DNA from: Enterobacter pseudoroggenkampii
Lineage (GTDB): Bacteria; Pseudomonadota; Gammaproteobacteria; Enterobacterales; Enterobacteriaceae
Assembly: GCF_026420145.1 (NCBI RefSeq)
Contig: NZ_JAPMLV010000001.1
Coordinates: 2,480,001-2,544,000 of the forward strand
Direction: 5' to 3'
DNA length: 64,000 nucleotides
Shown here: positions 10,757 through 19,456 of the stretch, piece after piece
How the letters are laid out: each line of letters begins with the position of its first letter
Position numbering within the stretch: the stretch's first letter is position 1
The notes under the pieces: model-generated
Databases searched by the model: none
What the model was told of the DNA's origin: nothing
What the model saw: the letters and a program-made list of their open reading frames with translations, nothing else
Position numbers and translations under genes: made by a program

Positions 10757-10757
10757 T

Positions 10758-11510
10758 TTACTGTGAATCGATATCTTTTAGTTCGTTTTCGATAGCCTTC
10801 GCGTTTGGATTCTCTTCCGGCTTCAGCTTACCGCCGTTGGCGATAAAGTCATGATTCTGGAAGTACGCTTCACGCACCATAATGTACGGGTCAGAAGACT
10901 GGCGCAGCAGACCATCAGAGTCGAGCAGTTGCGCACGGGTTTCAATCCCTTCCACCGTCCATTTACCCACAGAAAGCGGCCAGGTCAGCCACGACAGAAC
11001 CGGATACAGCGTATCGACCATATCGCCGCCGTCATCACGCACGGTGAAGCTGCCATAGAACGGCAGATGAACGTAAGGGCCGTAACCGACGCCATAATGC
11101 CCCAGCGTACTACCAAAACGGTGCGGCTGTTCACGCTGCAGTTTCGGGTTCGCCATACCTGCGACATCAATAAAGCCGCCCATCCCCAGAATGGAGTTCA
11201 GGAAGAAGCGAGTAAAGTGCACCATCCCCTGATACGGATCGCCCTGCAGGAAATAGTTCACCATTACCGCAGGCTCTTCGAGGTTGCTGGTAAAGTTACT
11301 TAATCCGTTACGCGCGGGCTGTGGAACATAATCGCGCCATGCTACTGCCACCGGGCGAACCACATACGGGTCCAGCACGTTGTAGTTGAAGCTATACATT
11401 GAGCGGTTAAATCCTTCGAGAGGATCGGAGCGTCCCGTTTGCTCACCGGAGCTGGCGCAGCCCACAAGCATAGTCGCGCCCAGCGCAAGCGCCGACAGCC
11501 GAAGTTTCAT
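10758..11510 (-). CDS. mlaA: MlaA (VacJ), outer-membrane phospholipid-asymmetry lipoprotein
   Basis: Encodes 250 residues from the ATG at 11510; a longer upstream reading frame is rejected because the lipoprotein signal then fits exactly. The lipobox LVGC places the acylated cysteine at residue 18. MlaA sits in the outer membrane with OmpC or OmpF, removes mislocalised phospholipids from the outer leaflet and passes them to periplasmic MlaC. The conserved DPLEGFNRSMYSFN region follows the signal. The gene is monocistronic and convergent with fadL. Confidence 0.96.
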   Translation of the reverse strand: MKLRLSALALGATMLVGCASSGEQTGRSDPLEGFNRSMYSFNYNVLDPYVVRPVAVAWRDYVPQPARNGLSNFTSNLEEPAVMVNYFLQGDPYQGMVHFTRFFLNSILGMGGFIDVAGMANPKLQREQPHRFGSTLGHYGVGYGPYVHLPFYGSFTVRDDGGDMVDTLYPVLSWLTWPLSVGKWTVEGIETRAQLLDSDGLLRQSSDPYIMVREAYFQNHDFIANGGKLKPEENPNAKAIENELKDIDSQ

Positions 11511-11826
11511 AAATATCTCCCTGTTCAGTATGGCTATCGTTGATTGCCATCCGTAACGGAGCCGTTGACGCTCCGTCTGTAAACGTGCAAGCGATTGTAA
11601 CAGCACGTTTACCGATGTCTATGAGCACAATTACGGGCAGTAACCACCGTGACTCTGATCTCAGCATAGCCTGGCTTTTGGAATTCGTTTCGCTGGCAAT
11701 TTTATAATGTCTTTTGAAAGAGATGTATCACCTTTGTTGCCATTGCCGCTAATTTAAGAGCATCCCCACAGGCATTCCGATAAAAGCCGCTACGCTTAAC
11801 AAAAAGATCAACCTCCGGGAGCAAAT

Positions 11827-12756
11827 ATGAAAGACGTGGGCGAAGAAAAAATTGGCGAGAACAGTGAGGAACTTGAAATTGAAAGCGAGGAGAAAGCGCG
11901 GGGCGAGAAGATAGAAATTGATGAAGATCGCCTCCCCTCCCGCGCGATGGCCATCCACGAACATATCCGCCAGGACGGTGAAAAGGAGATGGAGCGCGAC
12001 GCGATGGCCCTCTTCTGGTCAGCCATCGCTGCCGGACTCTCAATGGGCGCATCTCTGCTTGCGAAAGGGATATTTCATGTGCAGCTGGAGGGTGTACCCG
12101 GCGGATTTTTACTCGAGAATCTCGGCTATACCTTCGGCTTTATTATTGTCATCATGGCCCGACAGCAGTTGTTTACCGAGAACACGGTAACCGCCGTTCT
12201 GCCGGTGATGCAAAACCCCACCCTCGGCAACTTCGGTTTATTGATGCGTCTGTGGAGCGTCGTCCTGCTGGGTAATATCATCGGCACGGGCATCGCGGCC
12301 TGGGCGTTCGAATATATGCCGATCTTTGATGAACCCACCCGGGACGCGTTTGTGAAAATCGGCATGGATGTGATGAAAAACACGCCGGTGGAGATGTTCT
12401 CGAATGCCATCATCTCCGGCTGGATCATTGCCACAATGGTCTGGATGTTTCCTTCAGCAGGAAGCGCCAAAATTGTGGTGATTATATTGATGACCTGGCT
12501 GATTGCACTGGCTGATACCACACATATTGTGGTCGGTACCGTTGAAATACTGTATCTGGTCTTCAACGGTACGCTTCACTGGAGCGATTTTTTCTGGCCG
12601 TTCGCCCTTCCGACGCTGGCGGGTAACATCTGCGGCGGAACGTTTATCTTCGCGCTGTTAAGCCATGCTCAAATCCGTAACGACATGTCGAACAAACGCA
12701 AAGCCGAGCTTAAGGCACGGGAAAATGATGATAAATCGACAAAAAAACCGACCTGA
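11827..12756 (+). CDS. yfdC: YfdC, formate/nitrite transporter family membrane protein
   Basis: Encodes 309 residues. A highly charged N-terminal tail (about 60 residues, rich in Glu and Lys) is followed by six predicted membrane segments of the FNT (FocA/NirC) fold, then a basic C-terminal tail. Length and sequence match E. coli YfdC, whose substrate is unknown. The charged tail sets this branch apart from FocA. It lies just upstream of argW, as in E. coli. Confidence 0.93.
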   Translation: MKDVGEEKIGENSEELEIESEEKARGEKIEIDEDRLPSRAMAIHEHIRQDGEKEMERDAMALFWSAIAAGLSMGASLLAKGIFHVQLEGVPGGFLLENLGYTFGFIIVIMARQQLFTENTVTAVLPVMQNPTLGNFGLLMRLWSVVLLGNIIGTGIAAWAFEYMPIFDEPTRDAFVKIGMDVMKNTPVEMFSNAIISGWIIATMVWMFPSAGSAKIVVIILMTWLIALADTTHIVVGTVEILYLVFNGTLHWSDFFWPFALPTLAGNICGGTFIFALLSHAQIRNDMSNKRKAELKARENDDKSTKKPT

Positions 12757-12791
12757 ATGGTGACTCTTTGAGCAGTCAGGCGGCGATGCGC

Positions 12792-12820
12792 TTAACGCAC
12801 AGTGTAAATAAGGCTATACT
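12792..12820 (+). promoter_or_regulatory. Predicted sigma-70 promoter of argW
   Basis: TTAACG (-35) and TATACT (-10) are separated by 17 bp and lie 11 nt before the tRNA 5' end. Confidence 0.6.
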
Positions 12821-12831
12821 CGTGCCGCCTC

Positions 12832-12903
12832 GTCCCCTTAGTTAAATGGATATAACGAGCCCCTCCTAAGGGCTAGTTGCAGGTTCGATTCCTGCAGGGG
12901 ACA
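12832..12903 (+). tRNA. argW: tRNA-Arg (CCT anticodon)
   Basis: The sequence folds as a complete cloverleaf: acceptor GTCCCCT pairs with AGGGGAC, the anticodon loop is CTCCTAA with anticodon CCT, and the T-arm is GCAGGTTCGATTCCTGC. It corresponds to E. coli argW. After the discriminator A the sequence reads CTTTGA, so the 3' CCA is not encoded, unlike the other six tRNAs in this window. argW is a known phage and island integration site in E. coli, and here the T6SS fragment begins 50 nt downstream. Confidence 0.95.
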
Positions 12904-12953
12904 CTTTGACCTCCACGCTTTTTCAAGCACATTCACCTGTCCACCGCCAGAAT

Positions 12954-14285
12954 TCACTGCGAAGAAGAATCCCGTTTTATTTGAGCGTAACGCGTTGCCA
13001 GCTGTTTAAGACGCAACTCCAGCTGGGTCTTTTCGGCTTCAGGAAGCACACCTCCTGTTGGATGCTGTGACAGGCGTCTGAGTTGTTCTTCAGCCGGTAT
13101 TGTTTGGTTAAATGACTGTATAGTCGAAAAAACCACCGATTTAAGCTCACTCACAGTGATATATTTTCCCTTTTGCTCATCCAGACTACTCAGCCGATGG
13201 CTCAGTTGCTGAAGCTTCATCATTCCCTGATACCAGCTGTTCATGGCATCAACAGGCAACGCTGCCGCGCTAAATTTTAGCTGCCACTGCACGGCGAGCG
13301 GCTTCGCTTCCTCCGGCTGCAATGTCTGGAGTTGTGCTAACAGCTGAAGGCTGTAGGAAATATTCCAGTCAGGAGGCAGCTTCTCCAGTCGGGCAAGCTG
13401 CTGCTGCGTTTCTGTAATAAACGTGGGCGGTAAAGTGCCTCGCTGTGCTAACGCCTCTTGCTGAACAGGGGTAAGCACTTCTGGTAACGATGCCAGCGAG
13501 GCAATAGCCTGCGTCGTTAAGGGATCGGGTCTGGACAGAAAGCCCCTTCCCCACGCTACGGCGACGCAGACCACCAGCATAGAACACATCCCGGCGACAA
13601 AGGGCTTCCATGGTCTGACCGCCCCGTGCGCTGTCGTAAGCCCGTCTGCATCAGGCTGATTCTCCGGCTGCACAACATAGACCCATTTCACTTCGTCAAC
13701 CGGCGCTGCCCTTTCCTGAGGTATTTCGCAACCGGGCATCATGCGTGCATTCTGATCTGATGCGTCATTACTGCTTTCCAGCCGTTCAGCATTCGAACGT
13801 ATCATTGTTCGTAACGTATCGAACTGGCTTAGGTGTTTCAGTTCAAGGCGCTGGAGTACCGCACTCAGCCGGGTAAGCAACGCTTCAGCACGATAAAGCT
13901 CACTAAGATGGCTGTTGTTGAGTGGAAGCATACGCATGCGCTGCTGCAGTCGCTGGCTCAGGCCGGTAAGGATCTCCAGACGAGTATGTAACGTCTTCGG
14001 CCAGAAAACGTCCCACTGATGGCTAATCAGGGCTTCCAGAATCGCCAGCCCTTCGTTCAGACCAGTCAATCCAGACAGGTGAGTCCGGGCAAGGGTGTAC
14101 CAGGCCGCAGTCTGCAACTCCACACCGTTTTGTTCAAACAGAGAGAGGCAGCGTTTTTCGACATATTGCCAGTTCACATCCGGGCGAGCAGGATGCGTCA
14201 GCTTGCTGAGCTCATCGCGGAGGGCGGCGTAATCTGGCAGCGTGCGCGGGTCACCGCCGGTTTTTAACGTTATATGTGTGGTCAT
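12954..14285 (-). CDS. T6SS-associated VasL / ImpA-N (TssA-like) protein
   Basis: Encodes 443 residues. The N-terminal 120 residues resemble the ImpA-N domain of TssA-type proteins (segments WYTLARTHL and LEALISHQWDVFWP), and a predicted membrane segment at about 228-246 is followed by a periplasmic helical region, the layout of VasL proteins. VasL-type proteins are membrane relatives of TssA encoded in enterobacterial T6SS clusters; their role is poorly defined. It is the last gene of the minus-strand T6SS block and ends 50 nt from argW. A 91 nt gap separates it from the next gene upstream. Confidence 0.8.
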   Translation of the reverse strand: MTTHITLKTGGDPRTLPDYAALRDELSKLTHPARPDVNWQYVEKRCLSLFEQNGVELQTAAWYTLARTHLSGLTGLNEGLAILEALISHQWDVFWPKTLHTRLEILTGLSQRLQQRMRMLPLNNSHLSELYRAEALLTRLSAVLQRLELKHLSQFDTLRTMIRSNAERLESSNDASDQNARMMPGCEIPQERAAPVDEVKWVYVVQPENQPDADGLTTAHGAVRPWKPFVAGMCSMLVVCVAVAWGRGFLSRPDPLTTQAIASLASLPEVLTPVQQEALAQRGTLPPTFITETQQQLARLEKLPPDWNISYSLQLLAQLQTLQPEEAKPLAVQWQLKFSAAALPVDAMNSWYQGMMKLQQLSHRLSSLDEQKGKYITVSELKSVVFSTIQSFNQTIPAEEQLRRLSQHPTGGVLPEAEKTQLELRLKQLATRYAQIKRDSSSQ

Positions 14286-14376
14286 CCTGGAGGGCCTGCA
14301 TATCCGTGTGGTTAATTTCGTCAGTTGATGTGAGGGGCTATTTTGCGTTTAAAAGTGCAATGACTCATAAATATCG

Positions 14377-14847
14377 CTATGGCAGCAGCGCTAAAATCAG
14401 ACCGAAAAATACACCTTCATCAAATAGTTGTCCGGACCGGGATGAGGTATCAGGGGGAGTAAAGATCCAGCCATTTGCGTTCCCCACCCTCATGAACAGG
14501 CGTCCTTGAGAAATCACCTTGTCCCCGGAACAGAAAGTTATCTCGACACAACCTGCGACGCCCAGCCCATACAGAAAGATCGGCATAAATTTGACCGCCC
14601 GGCTGTCATAGCGCAAAACGATACCGGAAATCTCAAAAGCCCCGCCCTCCACCAGCAGATCCGGAACGGATACTGTCAGTGGCTCCACATTCAGTCCCGT
14701 ATCCGTCAGCCACGCGTCCATTTGCTCCTGAAGCTGGGCCATTCGCTGGCGAAACTCTGCAATATCAGCCTGACTCTTGCTGATGGCAGGAACAGGTGCA
14801 GGTTGGCGTGCCTGCAACTTCTTCAGGAACTGTAATTTTACAGACAT
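14377..14847 (-). CDS. T6SS-cluster protein of unknown function
   Basis: Encodes 156 residues; I do not recognise a named family. A possible coiled coil (residues 25-50, IAEFRQRMAQLQEQMDAW) precedes a beta-rich region, and the last segment (FFGLILALLP) is hydrophobic. It starts 14 nt after the tssE stop, so it is likely in the same transcript. Its position between tssE and a VasL-type gene suggests a T6SS accessory role, but nothing in the sequence shows a function. Confidence 0.6.
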   Translation of the reverse strand: MSVKLQFLKKLQARQPAPVPAISKSQADIAEFRQRMAQLQEQMDAWLTDTGLNVEPLTVSVPDLLVEGGAFEISGIVLRYDSRAVKFMPIFLYGLGVAGCVEITFCSGDKVISQGRLFMRVGNANGWIFTPPDTSSRSGQLFDEGVFFGLILALLP

Positions 14848-14861
14848 GATGTTATCGGACC

Positions 14862-15314
14862 TTATATACGAAGAGTGGCGTCGAGATACTGCTGTTGTCT
14901 GAGATGCCTTAACAGGACCCGTCCTTCGGGCATAAATTCAGTCCCGTAGCGCACCAGGCCACTCCCTTTAAGTTCAGCGTCAATGGCATAGCGCAGTTCA
15001 CCGGGGACGTTCTGTTCCAGCAGGACAACGGTTATTTTTTTCAGGCGTGGTTCATATTTGAGCAGGACGGCAGACAATGTGCCCATCAGCTCATGGGCCG
15101 TTCCCGGCATGCCCTGCAGGATTTTGGTCATATCCGGCAGGCCGTAGTCAGGCAAATGCGCCAGCGTGCCGGCACGACAGTTGAGGATACGCTGCATGTT
15201 ATCGAGCACGGACAAAATGACCTGGTTCTGCTCGCTGACCTGATGCAGGTCGAGGCCGCCGGTGAAGTTGCCATAAAGTGTTTCATACAGTGAAGGACGG
15301 GATGACTCACTCAT
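14862..15314 (-). CDS. tssE: TssE, T6SS baseplate gp25-like protein
   Basis: Encodes 150 residues. TssE is the gp25-like wedge protein of the T6SS baseplate that starts sheath assembly. Family features visible are LDNMQRILNCRAGTLAHLPDYGLPD, seen as ILNCRAG followed by DYGLPD (about residues 43-60), and the C-terminal YAIDAELKG strand region. The start overlaps the stop of the upstream tssL'-'tssJ gene by 8 nt, so it is translationally coupled. Its partners TssF and TssG are absent here, so it could not build a normal wedge from this locus alone. Confidence 0.85.
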   Translation of the reverse strand: MSESSRPSLYETLYGNFTGGLDLHQVSEQNQVILSVLDNMQRILNCRAGTLAHLPDYGLPDMTKILQGMPGTAHELMGTLSAVLLKYEPRLKKITVVLLEQNVPGELRYAIDAELKGSGLVRYGTEFMPEGRVLLRHLRQQQYLDATLRI

Positions 15315-16029
15315 CTTTCAGCGCCTGCAGAGTCAGTCGATTGCTGCCCGCATCAATCACCCGGGCCTTCTCCGGATCAAGCTCATCGCGGCTCAATACT
15401 ACACGCCAGCTGTTGTTCTCCTGGTCAGGTGACATAAACATCCCGGCCACTGCCACGTACTGCGCATCTTTTTCCATTGGCATATCAACCGTTACCGCCC
15501 CCCCCGGCTGCAGCCTTATATCTTTCTCCGCCACGAGGTCTGCCTTGACGGCCTGGCTGTCGTCTTTAAACAATGACGGGTAATCCGTGCTGTCAAAGGT
15601 TTTGCGGTCTTTAAGCTGATAAATACGCACCACCGTCGACAGAGCGACACCTCCAGCATTGCTGTTCACGGCTTCACGGGCACGAATATCGAGATGCAGG
15701 ATCTTCACCTGCTTATAAAAAATCGATTTAGTCACGGCGACAGTGCCGTCCGTAACACTCTGAGTAAGTCCACAGCCAGCCAGCATCAGCGTAATGCCTA
15801 CAGCCAGCGTAACCAGAGGAAATTTACCAGCGGTATACACCATATGGTCACGGCTGATGTCGCTGTAACCAGCCTCAGTGAGCGCCGCTTTCGCCTCTTG
15901 CACCAGACGGCAGGCCCTCCGGTATAGCCCTTCCCCGTCACGGACTTCCTGACCGCCCCGTATCTGGCTGGCCATCAGCCAGCCCGGGTAGAAAATACGT
16001 TCTATCTGGCTGAGTTCAGATTTATTCAT
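15307..16029 (-). pseudogene. In-frame fusion of truncated tssL (N-terminus) to tssJ
   Basis: An open frame of 240 codons with two parts. Residues 1-65 look like the cytoplasmic N-terminus of TssL (IcmH/DotU family; IFYPGWLMASQIR and DISRDHMVY), which normally continues for about 150 or more residues into a membrane anchor. From about residue 67 the sequence becomes TssJ: a lipoprotein-type hydrophobic segment ending in LMLAGC (Cys86), then a beta-rich domain with YKQVKILHLDIRAREAVNSN. The start overlaps the tssK stop (ATGA) and the end overlaps tssE. No frameshift is seen, so a hybrid protein could be made, but TssL has lost most of its domain and the TssJ signal peptide is internal. It most likely marks a deletion of everything between tssL and tssJ. 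Confidence 0.75.
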
Positions 16030-17363
16030 GTACGCAGCACCGCAAAGAGTTCGAGATCAACATCCCCCAGCGAGCGCGGGGTATAGAAGGTGCAACAGCC
16101 CATCTCAAGCATGGCGCGAGCCGCCTCACTGCTCAGATCCAGCGAGAAATACTGATTCTCAAGGCGCAACGGGATAGCGGCCGGAACATGCGTCAAAGGC
16201 TTAATCAGCATCCCACTCAGCGCTACATTCACCACATCCGAAACATCATCAAAGCTGCCCGCTTTACACAACTGCGGGAATTTTGTCTGAAGCTCATGGT
16301 TCGGCATGGAAGAACGTACTGAGAGGTAGAAGTCCGCCCCTTCGCGCAGACGCGCGTCGTGCAGGGCACCTTTCCAGATCTGGTCCTGATGCTCGAGGTG
16401 GATTCTTACGACCCGCGACGGCAGGCTCGCTTCAAAGAGCTTGTCCAGCAATGCCAGCAAAGGCGGGAATACCCGTTCCGGTGCATCGTGCTGATAAGCA
16501 GGAATGTCCCCGGCGTCATGTTCCAGGGAGAATGTCAGCAGGCTGCCGGCAAGACGAGTCAGTTCGCGGTACAGGAGTTCCGGGTGACGATCGGGCGTCT
16601 GCAGAAGTTCCGTTAACACCGGCTCGGCGCTGTTCAGCGCATTCAGCAGCCAGAACAGGGAGACATCCGCGACAGCAAAGTCTGCCATCCGCTCATTGCT
16701 TTCACGGCGCATAGCCATCAGGCGACGGCGGCGGGCCTGCAGACGAACCAGCAGGTCACCCAGTTCGGTGGCCAGCGACGGGCTTGCAGAAAGGGAAAGC
16801 ATCGGCGGAATGAAAGCCGGGTCCCGGCTCCACTGCCCCTGAGCATTACGCACCAGGCGGGTCACCGGACAGGTCAGGTATGCCGTATTTTCCTGGCTGG
16901 ACAAACGCAGGGTCAGCGCATGACGCAAAATGGCCAACTCCCCGCTTTCATGACCAGCCAGTTCCTGCACCACCACACGTTCGGCTTTCCAGCGACGCGG
17001 GCGTTCACTGTCCTGTCCGTTATCGAGGTTGCCACCACTGGCGCTCAGCAGTGGCAATGCGGCAACCACCTCAACAGCCTCTGAGCCGTTTGCGGCAGAC
17101 AAATCACAGACCGGCGGAATATTATCCGCCAGATCCGTATCAACAATCGTGCCATCCTGGAAACTTACGACCAGACGGATGGCATTCAGACGCGAGAGCG
17201 CAAGTGCAGCATCATCAAATTCTGCCGCAACCACGCCCCAGGGATGAGAAATACCCATCCGGGCGACCATGCTGGCAACGTGCTCACTCCAGCGGACCTG
17301 CTGCTGGAACTGTTGCGGGGCCAGAGCGGCCCCATCCTCCCAAAGTGGGCGGTAAATTTTCAT
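16026..17363 (-). CDS. tssK: TssK, T6SS baseplate protein
   Basis: Encodes 445 residues, full length for TssK. TssK is a trimer linking the baseplate wedge to the TssJLM membrane complex. The N-terminus (PLWEDGAALAPQQFQQQVRW) is the family signature, and the C-terminal half contains the helical and neck regions. It starts 18 nt after the tssC stop, and its stop overlaps the tssL' start. No frameshift or internal stop is seen. Confidence 0.92.
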   Translation of the reverse strand: MKIYRPLWEDGAALAPQQFQQQVRWSEHVASMVARMGISHPWGVVAAEFDDAALALSRLNAIRLVVSFQDGTIVDTDLADNIPPVCDLSAANGSEAVEVVAALPLLSASGGNLDNGQDSERPRRWKAERVVVQELAGHESGELAILRHALTLRLSSQENTAYLTCPVTRLVRNAQGQWSRDPAFIPPMLSLSASPSLATELGDLLVRLQARRRRLMAMRRESNERMADFAVADVSLFWLLNALNSAEPVLTELLQTPDRHPELLYRELTRLAGSLLTFSLEHDAGDIPAYQHDAPERVFPPLLALLDKLFEASLPSRVVRIHLEHQDQIWKGALHDARLREGADFYLSVRSSMPNHELQTKFPQLCKAGSFDDVSDVVNVALSGMLIKPLTHVPAAIPLRLENQYFSLDLSSEAARAMLEMGCCTFYTPRSLGDVDLELFAVLRT

Positions 17364-17381
17364 CCCTGATCACCCCTCGCC

Positions 17382-18920
17382 TTACGATTTCGCTTTCGGC
17401 ATCTGGGAAACCAGCGACAGGTTTACGTCCATCCCTTCCACCTGGAAGTGCGGGATCGCATACAACTTCACGCGGAAGAAGCCCGGGTTATCCTCAATAT
17501 CTTCCACCACCACTTTTGCATCACGCAGCGGATGAGATGCCTGCAGTTCGTCGCCCGGATCGGTCATTTCGGTCACCAGACTGCGGACCCAGGTGTTCAG
17601 CTCCAGCTCCAGAAGTCGGCGATCCTTGGTGGTACCGATGTTCTCGCGCTGAATCAGCTTCAGGTAGTGGGCGATACGCGACAGCAGGAAGATGTACGGC
17701 AGGCGGGCGTTGATGCGGCTGTTGGCCGTTGCATCTGCGGTATCATACAGCGCCGGTTTCTGGGCGGAGTTGGCTGAGAAGAAGCAGGCGTAGTCGCGGT
17801 TTTTATAGTAGGACAAAGGAATAAAGCCCAGATTCGCGAACTCGAACTCACGCGTTTCAGGGATCATGACCTCAGACGGGATTTTTACCTGATTGCCGGT
17901 ACCCAGGTCATAAAGATGGATAGGCAGATCCTGAACCGCACCGCCGGCCTGTGGGCCACGGATTTGTACGCACCAGCCATTATTGATAAAGCTACGCACC
18001 ATGTTGGACGCGAAGGCAAACGACGCATTCGTCCACAGGTATTTGTCGTGATCCGGACCTTTGACTTCTTCAACATAGTTGAAGCTGCGAACCGGAACGG
18101 TATCCGGGCCATACGGTAAACGACCCAGTACGCGGGGCATCACCAGACCGATGTAGCGAGCGTCGTCCGTATCGCGGAACGATTTCCACTTGATGTACTC
18201 TGCGCGGTCAAAATAGTTACCAATATCTTTAATCGCCGCGACGTCTTCCATTGACTCCTTGAGGAAGAATTTTGGGCCTGCCGAGCCGATAAACGGCATA
18301 TGTGCAGCCGCGGATACTTTAGAGATGTTGCGCAGCAGAGCGACATCCTGAGCTGAAGCATCGAACTCATAAGCGGAAATCAGCGCCGCAATCGGCTCGC
18401 CGCCCGGGGTATCATATTCATCAATGTAGGCGTGTTTATACAGACCACTCTGGATGATTTCCGGGCTGTCTTCAAAGTCCTGGCGCAGGTCTTCTTTAGA
18501 CATGCTCAACAGCTCAATTTTCACGTTCTGGCGAAAATCCGTTTTATCAACCAGCGACTTCACGCCGCGCCACAGGCTCTCAACCGCCTGAAACTCTTCA
18601 TGGTGCATAACGGCGTCGAGCTGGCGGCTTATCTGGTAATCGAGCTCAGCGATGTGGTGATCGATCAGGCTTTTATCCAGTTTTTCGACTTTCGAGCCTG
18701 CCTTGGTCAGGCATTCCAGAAAGACCTGCATACCTGCGGTGAGACGCTCGTCAGCGGTCGCATCCGACATCGCCTGCGCATCTTGCCAGATATCCAGCGC
18801 GCTCAGCTCGGAGACAGGGTTCAGATTGATTTTCTCAAACAGTGAGGCGTATACCCCACCCACACCAGGGCGTTCCAGCACCACGCTTTCCCCGCCAGCA
18901 GTATTATTTTGTACAGACAT
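17382..18920 (-). CDS. tssC: TssC, T6SS contractile sheath large subunit
   Basis: Encodes 512 residues. TssC (VipB) forms, with TssB, the contractile sheath around the Hcp tube. Family features include PFIGSAGPKFF, LGRLPYG and the conserved C-terminal region LYAIPHFQVEGMDVNLSLVS. ATG at 18920 is chosen: it has AAGGA 6 nt upstream, whereas an in-frame ATG six bases earlier directly abuts that site. It follows tssB by 38 nt. The gene appears intact. Confidence 0.95.
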   Translation of the reverse strand: MSVQNNTAGGESVVLERPGVGGVYASLFEKINLNPVSELSALDIWQDAQAMSDATADERLTAGMQVFLECLTKAGSKVEKLDKSLIDHHIAELDYQISRQLDAVMHHEEFQAVESLWRGVKSLVDKTDFRQNVKIELLSMSKEDLRQDFEDSPEIIQSGLYKHAYIDEYDTPGGEPIAALISAYEFDASAQDVALLRNISKVSAAAHMPFIGSAGPKFFLKESMEDVAAIKDIGNYFDRAEYIKWKSFRDTDDARYIGLVMPRVLGRLPYGPDTVPVRSFNYVEEVKGPDHDKYLWTNASFAFASNMVRSFINNGWCVQIRGPQAGGAVQDLPIHLYDLGTGNQVKIPSEVMIPETREFEFANLGFIPLSYYKNRDYACFFSANSAQKPALYDTADATANSRINARLPYIFLLSRIAHYLKLIQRENIGTTKDRRLLELELNTWVRSLVTEMTDPGDELQASHPLRDAKVVVEDIEDNPGFFRVKLYAIPHFQVEGMDVNLSLVSQMPKAKS

Positions 18921-18958
18921 GAGCATTCCTTGATTAATCCGTTAAAACAGCATGATGG

Positions 18959-19456
18959 TTAAGGTTTTTTTGAAGCCAGTGCGGATAGTTCATTTCGCAA
19001 CTCAGCACTAAGTGACTGGTCAAGAACGATTTTCTCCAGCTCTTTTCGGAAAGTCTGGTTATCCAGCAGGTTGGCTTTCAGATCGCGGAGCAAGTTGCGC
19101 ATCGCCAGCATCGCCTTCAGCTGTGGAATTTGGGCTGCCACCTGCTCTGGCGTGAAATCTTTCATGCTCTGGAAAGTCAGCTGAATGTTGTCCTCACCAC
19201 CATCGTCAGACAGCGTATTTTTAACGGCCAGATTAACTTTTGGGGAATATTCGGAAAGAACGCTATCGAAATTATTTTTCGTGATGTTAACTTTTTCACG
19301 CTCAGATATTGAAGAAGACTCCCGCCCATTACTGAAATCACCTGTAACCAGTAATTTCAATGGCAATTCCATTTTCTTGCTTGCCCCGCCAGTATGCAGA
19401 TCAAGCTTCAGGTTAATACGTGCCTTAGGCACCTCATTCTGAAAACTGTCAGCCAT
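18959..19456 (-). CDS. tssB: TssB, T6SS contractile sheath small subunit
   Basis: Encodes 165 residues, the usual TssB (VipA) length. The family core appears as ARINLKLDLHTGGASKKMELPLK in part (ARINLKLDL at 12-20) and LPLKLLVTGDFS, followed by the FTPEQVAAQIPQL helix that interlocks with TssC. It is the first gene of the minus-strand T6SS block, with a good ribosome binding site (AGGGG) about 9 nt upstream. Its promoter presumably lies in the AT-rich stretch to its right. Confidence 0.95.
   Translation of the reverse strand: MADSFQNEVPKARINLKLDLHTGGASKKMELPLKLLVTGDFSNGRESSSISEREKVNITKNNFDSVLSEYSPKVNLAVKNTLSDDGGEDNIQLTFQSMKDFTPEQVAAQIPQLKAMLAMRNLLRDLKANLLDNQTFRKELEKIVLDQSLSAELRNELSALASKKP

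Noticed and set aside
16880..17713. A proline-rich 277-codon frame opposite tssK and tssC, considered as a T6SS effector
   Set aside because: It is fully antisense to two conserved T6SS genes and has the composition of a shadow frame.
12954..19456. A complete, functional or novel contractile injection system
   Set aside because: Essential parts (ClpV, Hcp, VgrG, TssM, TssF, TssG) are absent and TssL is truncated; the genes present belong to known T6SS families.
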